6,394 nucleotides of DNA. Source: Rubripirellula sp. (lineage in GTDB: Bacteria > Planctomycetota > Planctomycetia > Pirellulales > Pirellulaceae). Positions 1 to 6,197 of this stretch are shown piece after piece. Each line of letters begins with the position of its first letter. The first letter of the stretch is position 1. The translations under genes and the position numbers were made by a program. The stretch is taken from contig JARFQX010000065.1 of the NCBI GenBank assembly GCA_029287555.1, forward strand, positions 1-6,394, written 5' to 3'. Below the pieces are notes generated by a model, which had not been told where the DNA came from, made no database searches, and saw only the letters and a list, made by a program, of their open reading frames with translations.

Positions 1-20
1 TCTGTACGCGATCCGTCTAA

Positions 21-130
21 TTGCAGTCGGTTGCATCGACCGCTCGAAACTACGGAAATCGCTCCGACGCACACTTCGTGAAACCCCGGATCGGATTCTG
101 GCGAAATTGCGCCGAACTGGCGCAACTGCT
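21..130 (+). repeat. Dispersed direct repeat, copy A
   Basis: This copy aligns without gaps to 4581-4690 (constant offset 4560) with 70 of 110 bases identical by hand count. The best blocks are TCGGTTGCATCG near the start and GAAA-C-CGGA near the middle. Positions 26-70 also align without gaps to 5837-5881 at 30 of 45. The block at 41-50 is poorly conserved, which could be a loop or a small compensated indel. The copy contains CGGT-TGCATCG-ACCG (28-42), a 4-bp stem exposing the conserved heptamer, and ends over the hairpin at 107-125. Element type and function are unknown. Confidence 0.6.
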
Positions 131-168
131 GGCGGTGGCCGGACCGAAGCGTCCGAGCGGATTTTTTT
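107..168 (+). terminator. Candidate plus-strand terminator: two hairpins then T7
   Basis: TTGCGCC (107-113) and GGCGCAA (119-125) form a perfect 7-bp stem with a 5-base loop. A second stem, CGGAC (140-144) with GTCCG (151-155), is followed six bases later by seven T at 162-168. The T-tract position fits an intrinsic terminator for rightward transcription entering from the left edge, but the second stem is short and no plus-strand gene is visible here. It could equally be part of the repeat element that overlaps it. Confidence 0.25.
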
Positions 169-653
169 CGAGACAGAGAGTGGTCCAACCGCTAGCTCGA
201 AGTGAAGCCGCGAAATGCGTTCGGTGAAAATGACCGATGCGTCCAAAACTCGGGTGGTCATTGGTTGCGAACAGATCGATGGAGAAGCAAGACATCATGT
301 TTATGGTGTGTTTGTCTTTGGCGAAATCGCACCATACCCTTCTTCCCCTGACATTCGAGATCAAACTCTGTCGCTACCACCGCCTCGTCGTACTGATCGC
401 CCGGCAGCCAGATCCCGGCATCCCAGGATTACTGATTCCATTTCCATGAGCAGGCGGATTGATTTGGCGCGGGATACCTACCGTTTTCGAGAGTTTGTTA
501 ACATCACTTGCGAACGACAAACCGAATGGCGTTTCTAACGCATCCCTGCTTTCCTATCTTGTGGTCGAATACCAGGAGAATGGAGATGCATCTCTTTGCG
601 TCAATGCTTGTGGCCTGACAGAACAGTTAAACGCCTTCGGCAACAGGAACTAA

Positions 654-3600
654 TTATTGGGGCACGACGGTTGGCACCTCTGCTTCGACGCCGATCTTAG
701 TCATTGCTTCCTGATAGATCACGTTGGCCATGACGATATCGAGTTTTCTCGACAAACCGGCCTCACGCATGCGATCGAACAATTGCGATGCCTCGCGTAG
801 CGCGGATTGAGCAGCTTCTGACTGGCCCAAATCTTTGGCTGCCATGGCAATGACGCCGAGGTTCAGGGCGGCGATGTACTCTGGCCGCAGATTGGAGCGC
901 ACGTCATCCACTCTTGCCTGTGATTCTCGGGCGTACCACAATGCCTGCTCGGCGTCTCCCTCGCGATAGGCCAACAAACCGCACGCCGAATATTGCCAAG
1001 GCAACACGGACTGTGCTGTCGTGTTGTCGGTGAGCGAATCGATCAGAACGCGACGCGGCAACTGGTCCAGACTCACGACATCGGGTCTTAGCAGACACAC
1101 TCGGCAGACGCGTTCAGCCGTTTCTACATCGTCCGTGTCTCGGAAGCGGACCGCCATCCGTTTGCAGGCCTGCTCAAAAGTAGAGGGGGCTCCGTTACGG
1201 AGAACGGCGCCAACCATTTGCAGCCATAGCCCCGAACTGTTCATCACGGTTCCGTTCATTTGGTTGTCGATAGCGATCGCGTCGTCCCAACGATTCATGG
1301 TCACGTAGACTCGACATAGATTCGCGGCAAATCGGCGGACGGCTGGGTTCTCCAGGCCGTATCGACTGAAATACGTCTGAAACGCGTGCTCGTATAGGGG
1401 AGTCGCTAACTCGATGTCGCCACTCGCCTCGTAGGTATGCGCAAGTCCGATCATGGGCCACACCAGTGCTGAAATGTTGGGGCCAAAGTGCTTCTTCAGT
1501 CCTTCCAGAGCCGGCTCGTAGATCGAGATCGCTTCATCCAATCGACCTAAATCGCGATACGTCTGCGCCAAGGAGATCGCATTTTTGTATGTTTGCTCAG
1601 CGTCCGGTCCATGCAGCTGTTCGCAGATCTCAAGGGCCTTCTTGTTGAAGGGCAGAGCTTTGTCGGGTTCCCCATTCCAACGGTGGAGCTCCCCAAGTTC
1701 GTACATGTATTTAGGCGAGTTATGTGCTCTGAGTGCTTGCATCAACAGAGCTATGCCACGCTGTGCGTCTTTGCGCTTTGACGAATAGGCGCGCGCAAGC
1801 TGCCCCGTCGCATGCACCACCACCTGGTGCTTCGCTTCATACTCCTGGCTGGCGACCTCAATCTGTTGCTCAAGGATCCTGATTTCGCTTTCACCCTCGC
1901 CCTTCGTATTGCGATAGACGTGGGCCAGTTCGTCGCGCGTCTGGCACGTTTCCAGGTGGGCTGGTCCAAGCTTGGTAACCTCCAGGCCCAGCAGCTCCTC
2001 GAAGACTTCGATGGCAAGCCTTGGACGTCGGGTGCTGTAGTAGCCCCAACCGAGAAGCTTCATGGTGGCAAACGTATCTGCGTGGTCGGTTCCCATCGTT
2101 GCGCGGCGCCCCGCCAATGCTTTCTGCGCGAGAGCAACGCTTTCCTCGTACTGCCTGACCAGGTACAACGAACTGGCGAGCCGATGCTGCATGTCAGCTA
2201 GTATTTTCGGATCGCTGAACGAAGCGTTCTCCATGTTCTTCAGCACCGAAGCGAGACGCTCGGTGAGCACTGTTTCCAACGGCCGACGCCTCTCCTCGTC
2301 GCTCATTTCCGCGACGTCGAGTTCCTCGAAGATGGCTCCCATCATTTCGTTGGCCTGCCGAACCTCGCTCAATCGCCGTTGAGTCTCGGCTCTTGCAAAC
2401 TCCGCCTCGGCCGCAGCGCGGCGGGCCACGCCCGACTGCCAGACGCTTAGCGCAGTCCCTGCCACGAGGGCCGTGGCCACGAAAGTAGCGGTCGCGATGG
2501 CGGGCACGTTTCGTCGAACGAACTTCTGAAGTCGATACGATGCCGATGGAGGACACGCTTCGACGGCGTCGCCAGCAAGATAGTTCTCAACATCCTCAGC
2601 AAACTCGCTCGCCGTTTCATAGCGCCGCGCGCGGTCCTTCTCCATGGCCCTCATTACAATCCAGTCCAGTTCGCCACGGATCATTTTGCCCAGTCTGGAA
2701 GGTTCCATGCGACGGTTTGCGGCGATCGATGGCAGCGCCTGGCTGTTGCTTACTTTTGTACTCGGCTTGGAGGGGTCCTCCTCGCGGATCATCCTCAGTA
2801 CTTCATCGAAGGCGGCCGATCGAAGACGCTTGCGATCAAACGGGATCTCCCCCGTGAGCAGCTCGTAAAGCACGACTCCCAGCGAATAGATATCGCTGCG
2901 CGTATCCACATCGAGCTGGTTCCGTTGGGCCTGTTCGGGGCTCATGTATTCCAACGTGCCCACGATCTGCCCGAGCTGTGTGAACATCGTCTTCTCAGTC
3001 AACGTGTGACTGGTCGCTTTGGCGACGCCGAAGTCGATCACTTTCGGGACTGCCTGACCGTCGTAGAGTGCAACCAGCACATTCGACGGCTTCAGGTCGC
3101 GATGAATGATGCCTTTCTGGTGAGCATGCTGCACTGCCTTGCAGATCGGAACAAACAACTCTAGCCGCTCTGCCGGCGTAAGATGCTGTTCGTCGCAGTA
3201 TTGTGTAACCGGCAGTCCATTAACCAACTCCATTACGAAATAAGGACGCCCAGATTCCGTGGCTCCCGCGTCGAGCACCTTGGCAATGTTCGGATGATCC
3301 ATCATCGCCAGTGCCTGTCGCTCCGCCTCGAACCGGGCAATCACCTGCCGCGTATCCATGCCCGGCTTGATGATCTTCTGGGCAACACTGCGTTTGACTG
3401 GCTCCTTTTGCTCTGCCATGTAGACGACGCCCATGCCGCCTTCGCCGATTTGTTGCAGCAATTTGTACGGGCCAATCTGCACGCCAGGCTTCTCAATGCC
3501 AGGCTTTCCCAAGATCGCCTGATCGGTGGCTGACTGTTCTTGTGTGATCGGAAAGTCGATTGCGGCCTGCTCCAGTCGACTGTCGGGATGTGCATGCGCC

Positions 3601-3740
3601 ACCAGTAGTGCCTGGACACGACGTTGGAGCTCGACATCCCCCTGACAGGCTTCCTCGACGCGATCGTCCCATTCCCCTTGCGGTACGTCTTCGACGAGGG
3701 AGACGAAGATGTCTTTCGCCTTTTGCGAGATGCTGTTCAT
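654..3740 (-). CDS. Membrane-anchored Hanks-type Ser/Thr protein kinase with TPR tail
   Basis: Predicted 1028-residue protein kinase (PF00069) that phosphorylates Ser/Thr on unknown targets. Domains in order: an N-terminal helical region (about 1-85) seen in planctomycete kinases; a kinase domain from about 90 to 385 with Gly-loop GEGGMGVV (99-106), Lys122, HRDLKPSN with catalytic Asp215, DFG at 236-238 and SPE at 267-269; one transmembrane helix at about 412-434; an Ala/Arg/Glu-rich, probably coiled stretch to about 480; then kinesin-light-chain-like TPRs from about 510 into the 800s. The kinase should face the cytoplasm with the TPR part across the membrane. I chose ATG at 3740 because AGGA lies eight bases upstream; an in-frame TTG at 3776 would add 12 residues without such a site. 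The residue before Lys122 is Gln (VAQK) where the family has a hydrophobic residue. It lies 93 bp downstream of the ECF sigma gene on the same strand and probably shares its transcript. Confidence 0.93.
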   Translation of the reverse strand: MNSISQKAKDIFVSLVEDVPQGEWDDRVEEACQGDVELQRRVQALLVAHAHPDSRLEQAAIDFPITQEQSATDQAILGKPGIEKPGVQIGPYKLLQQIGEGGMGVVYMAEQKEPVKRSVAQKIIKPGMDTRQVIARFEAERQALAMMDHPNIAKVLDAGATESGRPYFVMELVNGLPVTQYCDEQHLTPAERLELFVPICKAVQHAHQKGIIHRDLKPSNVLVALYDGQAVPKVIDFGVAKATSHTLTEKTMFTQLGQIVGTLEYMSPEQAQRNQLDVDTRSDIYSLGVVLYELLTGEIPFDRKRLRSAAFDEVLRMIREEDPSKPSTKVSNSQALPSIAANRRMEPSRLGKMIRGELDWIVMRAMEKDRARRYETASEFAEDVENYLAGDAVEACPPSASYRLQKFVRRNVPAIATATFVATALVAGTALSVWQSGVARRAAAEAEFARAETQRRLSEVRQANEMMGAIFEELDVAEMSDEERRRPLETVLTERLASVLKNMENASFSDPKILADMQHRLASSLYLVRQYEESVALAQKALAGRRATMGTDHADTFATMKLLGWGYYSTRRPRLAIEVFEELLGLEVTKLGPAHLETCQTRDELAHVYRNTKGEGESEIRILEQQIEVASQEYEAKHQVVVHATGQLARAYSSKRKDAQRGIALLMQALRAHNSPKYMYELGELHRWNGEPDKALPFNKKALEICEQLHGPDAEQTYKNAISLAQTYRDLGRLDEAISIYEPALEGLKKHFGPNISALVWPMIGLAHTYEASGDIELATPLYEHAFQTYFSRYGLENPAVRRFAANLCRVYVTMNRWDDAIAIDNQMNGTVMNSSGLWLQMVGAVLRNGAPSTFEQACKRMAVRFRDTDDVETAERVCRVCLLRPDVVSLDQLPRRVLIDSLTDNTTAQSVLPWQYSACGLLAYREGDAEQALWYARESQARVDDVRSNLRPEYIAALNLGVIAMAAKDLGQSEAAQSALREASQLFDRMREAGLSRKLDIVMANVIYQEAMTKIGVEAEVPTVVPQ

Positions 3741-3833
3741 GATTACGTTCCTGTGACCGATGCGTCCGAAGGTCAATGCAGAATTGGCGTCGGATTCGTC
3801 CCAGATTTCTGGAAAATTTCTTCCTTTGACGAG
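3741..3833 (-). promoter_or_regulatory. Sigma-kinase spacer and kinase leader
   Basis: This is the 93-bp gap between the sigma stop and the kinase ATG. AGGA sits eight bases before the ATG and fixes the kinase start. CCAGA-TT-TCTGG (3801-3812) is a 12-bp inverted repeat that could be an operator or a small hairpin. On the minus strand GGACGCATCGGTCA (3767-3754) also occurs in the spacer at 244-231. A 26-base stretch (3769-3744, minus) matches repeat copy B (4587-4612, plus) at 18 positions. No -35/-10 pair is convincing, so the spacer may simply lie within one transcript. Confidence 0.4.
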
Positions 3834-4397
3834 CTATCCGTTTCGATCCGGCAACAGGCACTGCAGAGCCGCGCGCGCGTAAGCCCATTGGCGGTAAGCA
3901 TTTGAGCGTGAGATCCCGAGCAGTTCGGCGGCCTCAGGGATCGAACATCCTGAAAAGAAATTCAGTTTGACAAGTTCCGCCGCTTGCGGATCTTCCTGCG
4001 CTAGCAGGCTCAATGCCTCGTCGACGGCCAGCACATCCTCCGGGTCGCTCTCCGAGGAACAAATCCTTGAGTCGAGCTCAATGCGACGGAAGTTTGCTCC
4101 CCGCTTGAGGCTGCGTCTGCGTAGCGCATTGTCGACAAGAATCCGCCGCATGGCCTCGGCGGCCGCGGCAAAAAAATGTCCCCGTGAATCCCATTGCTGC
4201 GCTTGCTTGACATCAACCAACCGAATGAAGGCATCGTGAACGAGTGCCGTGGCCTGCAATGTTTGGCCTGGTTTCTCCTTCGCCAGCTTCGCAGCTGCCA
4301 GTTTGCGTAATTCCTGATAGACCAGCGGCAGCAACTGCTCGGCTGCGGTCGGATCACCTTTTTCAATCTGCGAGAGGATCTGCGTAACATCAGTCAT
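3834..4397 (-). CDS. ECF-type RNA polymerase sigma factor (PF07638/TIGR02999)
   Basis: A 187-residue sigma-70-family factor that would direct RNA polymerase to a dedicated promoter set. Sigma region 2 spans about residues 8-95: TALVHDAFIRLVD (50-62) and GHFFAAAAEAMRRILVDNALR (73-93) are hallmarks of the planctomycete/myxobacterial family TIGR02999. Region 4 spans about 125-180, with a helix-turn-helix around IPEAAELLGISRSNAYRQW (153-171). Length and the start at MTDVTQILSQIEKGD match the family; the Shine-Dalgarno before this ATG is weak. No zinc-finger or other anti-sigma gene is adjacent. Instead the next gene is a Ser/Thr kinase, the arrangement of the kinase-associated ECF groups described in planctomycetes, so control by phosphorylation is plausible but not shown here. 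It is divergent from the peptidase gene across a 459-bp intergenic region. Confidence 0.93.
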   Translation of the reverse strand: MTDVTQILSQIEKGDPTAAEQLLPLVYQELRKLAAAKLAKEKPGQTLQATALVHDAFIRLVDVKQAQQWDSRGHFFAAAAEAMRRILVDNALRRRSLKRGANFRRIELDSRICSSESDPEDVLAVDEALSLLAQEDPQAAELVKLNFFSGCSIPEAAELLGISRSNAYRQWAYARAALQCLLPDRNG

Positions 4398-4439
4398 GGA
4401 AACCAGAATAACGCCACGAAACGGGAGATACCATCAACC

Positions 4440-4464
4440 GGAGCACTTGAGGAGCACAATGCTC
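4440..4464. promoter_or_regulatory. GGAGCAC direct repeat with overlapping inverted repeat upstream of sigma gene
   Basis: GGAGCAC occurs at 4440-4446 and 4451-4457, separated by TTGA, giving an 11-bp period close to one helical turn. The second copy also forms GAGCA-CAA-TGCTC (4452-4464). The site starts about 43 bp upstream of the sigma start codon, a position expected for an operator or for an autoregulated ECF promoter. No protein can be assigned to it. Confidence 0.3.
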
Positions 4465-4580
4465 GTCATGGACTTGTTGACCATTTCGTAAGCTTATCGA
4501 GAAACTGTCCGCCCGTTTCCTGAGCTGCCGTGCTGCGCGCGGCGGTCTTTTTCACCGAGAGCAGGAAGCCAATTTTTTTC

Positions 4581-4690
4581 GTGAACTCGGTTGCATCGGC
4601 TTCAGCGTCGTAGCGGAATCGCCTCGGCGCACTCTTCTCGAAATCTCGGACCAGATTGAGGGAAAACTGCAGCGAAGCGGCAAACCCGCG
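4581..4690 (+). repeat. Dispersed direct repeat, copy B
   Basis: The partner of copy A (70 of 110 identical, ungapped), lying in the divergent region between the sigma and peptidase genes. The core at 4586-4630 also matches copy C at 31 of 45 positions. Seven T lie directly upstream (4573-4579). In the frame that is open across copy A this copy has a TAG at 4611-4613, so the similarity is not explained by a conserved protein. Confidence 0.6.
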
Positions 4691-4722
4691 TCGGTCTCAC
4701 GACATCAATCGACGGCGCAAGG

Positions 4723-4753
4723 AAGGATTGCCGGGCGACGTTGCTCAATCCTT
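4723..4753. repeat. Perfect 8-bp inverted repeat upstream of peptidase gene
   Basis: AAGGATTG (4723-4730) and CAATCCTT (4746-4753) are exact reverse complements around a 15-base loop, about 100 bp upstream of the peptidase start. There is no T-tract on either side, so it is not a standard terminator; a protein-binding site or leader hairpin is possible. A few 8-bp stems of this kind are expected by chance in a window this long. Confidence 0.3.
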
Positions 4754-4790
4754 GGCAACTCGGGCATGAGAAAGCTGCAGTCGTTATTGG

Positions 4791-4835
4791 CGGTTGCTAC
4801 CATGTGCGTGCCGTACTGTGCCCATACAGCAACCG
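4791..4835 (+). promoter_or_regulatory. Leader hairpin just before peptidase ribosome binding site
   Basis: CGGTTGCT (4791-4798) pairs exactly with AGCAACCG (4828-4835) around a 29-base loop. The stem ends nine bases before the Shine-Dalgarno GGAG at 4845-4848, so if transcribed it would sit directly 5' of the ribosome landing site. It matches no riboswitch class I recognise. Confidence 0.3.
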
Positions 4836-4856
4836 ATATTCGCCGGAGTAATTGCG

Positions 4857-5744
4857 ATGTTCCGAATTTCATCAATCGCAGTCGGGTTCGTTCTCGTAAC
4901 ATATTCGTTCAGCGTTCGTGACGTAGAAGCTCGCGCTGATGAGGGCGGCCGGGTTACCCACTTCGCGCTCATATCGACCGGCCCCGCGTTCAATGAGCAT
5001 TTGGAAATGCTTTACTGGGGTGTCAACGAGACGATGTACCGCGTGCTAAGGAATTATGGTTACCCTCACGAAGCGATCATTCAACTTTCTGAACGAGGTC
5101 GTAATGACTCGCGTCGAGTCGACGGCCGTTCATCACTCGAGAATTTCCGGTCGGCGTTCCGACACCTTGCGAAAATAACTCAGCCAGATGATCACGTTAT
5201 GATTCTTCTTGTTGGGCATGGGGCTCCTGCGAATGGCGACTTCATTACACCTTTCATTGATGGCGAATTATCGGCGACGGAACTGGGGGAATTGGTTGAA
5301 CCGATTCAGGCAAAGAATGTGACGCTCATTCTTCATCCATGCTTTAGTGGTGGATTCATACCGAAGGTCAGTGGCCCAGGGAGAGTCGTCGTCACGTCGA
5401 CCAACGATAAAGAAGTCAATGCTGTTCCGTGGGCGGAGGCATTTGTCCAAGCTTTTGCACCGGAGAGCAAGAAAGACACTGACTCGGATGGTCGAGTTTC
5501 GATCTTAGAAGCGTACGTCGCGTCGCTGCGACCGGGAAAAGATCGGTATGGAAGCGACCTAAGAGAACACCCGTTGTTAGACGACAATGGAGACGGAGTT
5601 GGCCATTTCGGTGGGCTACCCTTAGGCGGAGACGGATCGGCCGCAAGAAAACGATTTCTGGGAGATCAAGGGAGACCGCTCCAATTCGAAGAATCTGCGA
5701 TCGAGCAACTTAGGCAATCAAATTCGACAATGCTTCTGAAGTGA
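4857..5744 (+). CDS. Secreted caspase/legumain-like (clan CD) cysteine peptidase with calcium-binding loops
   Basis: Predicted 295-residue exported protein. Residues 1-27 look like a Sec signal peptide: basic start, hydrophobic core about 6-16, ARA before Asp28 as likely cleavage site. The catalytic pair of clan CD (caspase, C13/legumain) is visible: VMILLVGHGAP with His121 and LILHPCFSGGF with Cys162, each after a hydrophobic beta strand. DTDSDGRVSILE (207-218) fits an EF-hand loop with acidic residues at positions 1, 3, 5 and 12; LDDNGDGVG (241-249) is a second, dockerin-like loop. Such loops are frequent near the end of bacterial C13-like proteins and suggest calcium dependence. The ATG at 4857 was chosen for GGAG eight bases upstream; an in-frame TTG at 4794 has no such site and would bury the signal peptide. 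Its GC, hand-counted on samples, is below that of the kinase. Substrate unknown; it could be a catalytically weak relative. Confidence 0.8.
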   Translation: MFRISSIAVGFVLVTYSFSVRDVEARADEGGRVTHFALISTGPAFNEHLEMLYWGVNETMYRVLRNYGYPHEAIIQLSERGRNDSRRVDGRSSLENFRSAFRHLAKITQPDDHVMILLVGHGAPANGDFITPFIDGELSATELGELVEPIQAKNVTLILHPCFSGGFIPKVSGPGRVVVTSTNDKEVNAVPWAEAFVQAFAPESKKDTDSDGRVSILEAYVASLRPGKDRYGSDLREHPLLDDNGDGVGHFGGLPLGGDGSAARKRFLGDQGRPLQFEESAIEQLRQSNSTMLLK

Positions 5745-5756
5745 TTCCCGCATCCT

Positions 5757-5774
5757 CGCAAATGGGAGTTTGCG
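5757..5774 (+). terminator. Weak hairpin after peptidase stop codon
   Basis: CGCAAA (5757-5762) pairs with TTTGCG (5769-5774) around TGGGAG, 12 bases after the TGA. The position suits transcript termination or 3'-end protection, but the stem is only 6 bp and the sequence after it is not a T-tract, so an intrinsic terminator is doubtful. Confidence 0.25.
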
Positions 5775-5836
5775 TTGTCTGCATAACGGCGAGTCCGACA
5801 CCCTTAACTTCATCTGAGTCCGTCGAGTTTAGACGC

Positions 5837-5881
5837 TTCGGGTGCATCGACCGAACGCTCGAAGCGAAATCCGTTCGGCGC
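5837..5881 (+). repeat. Dispersed direct repeat, copy C (core only)
   Basis: This core aligns without gaps to copy A 26-70 (30 of 45) and copy B 4586-4630 (31 of 45). The shared landmarks are TCGG, then TGCATCG, then GAAATC or GGAATC, then CG-CGC, at fixed spacing. Similarity stops soon after 5881. The outer arms CGCTTCG (5834-5840) and CGAAGCG (5860-5866) form a perfect 7-bp inverted repeat, so a folded RNA or DNA element is possible. Confidence 0.45.
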
Positions 5882-6126
5882 GTCGGTGTCGCCGACCGAA
5901 GTGGCCAGCGATGGGGTAAAACGTCGGTATTTATGGGCAACGTTGCCGGACTCGGAGTCGCCAAATGTCACCGACTGAGACACTCGAACGGGGCGACGGG
6001 ATTTGAACTCGCTAAATGGTGTCCAAACAAGACGTTGCGGAAGATGAGGCTCAAATACGGCGCGATCCGGACAGCGGTTTGAACTGTCAGCGAACGTCAA
6101 GAAAACAGCGTAAACCGTTGCCAATC

Positions 6127-6166
6127 AAAGAGAAACAGCTCGCCGCAAATCGATGCGACGAGCTGT
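6127..6166 (-). terminator. Hairpin with T-rich tail, minus strand
   Basis: ACAGCTCG (6135-6142) and CGAGCTGT (6159-6166) form a perfect 8-bp stem. Inside it, after one mismatch, CGCA (6144-6147) pairs with TGCG (6154-6157) around a 6-base loop. Read on the minus strand the stem is followed by TTCTCTTT, the layout of an intrinsic terminator for leftward transcription. It lies 31 bases past the stop of the small minus-strand ORF, which supports that reading. Confidence 0.45.
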
Positions 6167-6197
6167 ATTGAATTCAAGTCGGGGCGACAAGACACGG

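Larger units (their letters stand above)
1..653. other. Gene-poor spacer downstream of the kinase
   Basis: No coding region in this stretch can be supported. Three open frames of 60 to 110 codons cross it on both strands, but they overlap each other, have no convincing ribosome binding site, and their translations resemble no family I know. The spacer holds repeat copy A (21-130), a perfect 7-bp hairpin (107-125), a second short hairpin followed by seven T (140-168), and a 14-base match (231-244) to the kinase leader. No clear terminator for the minus-strand kinase is visible directly 3' of its stop codon; the nearest hairpin, GCGTT-TCT-AACGC at 529-541, lacks a T-tract. Confidence 0.6.
5745..6197. 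other. Spacer downstream of the peptidase gene
   Basis: No gene is supported here. A GTG-started frame (5741-6082, plus) overlaps the peptidase stop by four bases, and an opposite frame covers 5810-6124; neither has recognisable content, and both run through repeat copy C. The spacer holds a short hairpin after the stop codon, repeat copy C, the small stem GTCGG-TGTCG-CCGAC (5882-5896) and a minus-strand terminator candidate near its right end. Confidence 0.5.

Noticed and set aside
215..653. Plus-strand frames at 215-538 and 459-653 in the left spacer
   Set aside because: They overlap in different frames, begin at weak sites and have no recognisable domain. The second ends directly next to the kinase stop and has somewhat coding-like codons, but that is not enough.
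3741..3776. TTG-initiated 12-residue N-terminal extension of the kinase
   Set aside because: The ATG at 3740 has AGGA eight bases upstream and opens a typical planctomycete kinase N-terminus; the TTG has no ribosome binding site.
654..4397. Numerous 60-130 codon frames antisense to, or out of frame with, the kinase and sigma genes
   Set aside because: They overlap strongly supported genes, are Arg/Ser-rich shadow translations, and lack motifs or ribosome binding sites.
4794..4856. TTG-initiated 21-residue extension of the peptidase
   Set aside because: GGAG sits eight bases before the ATG at 4857, and the extension would hide an otherwise good signal peptide.
5985..6020. tRNA-like T-arm on the minus strand (GAGTTCAAATCCC)
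   Set aside because: The T-stem does not pair fully, and no matching acceptor, D-arm or anticodon arm is present upstream.
5741..6082. 113-codon plus-strand frame overlapping the peptidase stop by GTGA
   Set aside because: The overlap is tempting for coupling, but the product resembles nothing known, an open frame on the other strand covers the same DNA, and it runs through repeat copy C, which is read in another frame in copy A.
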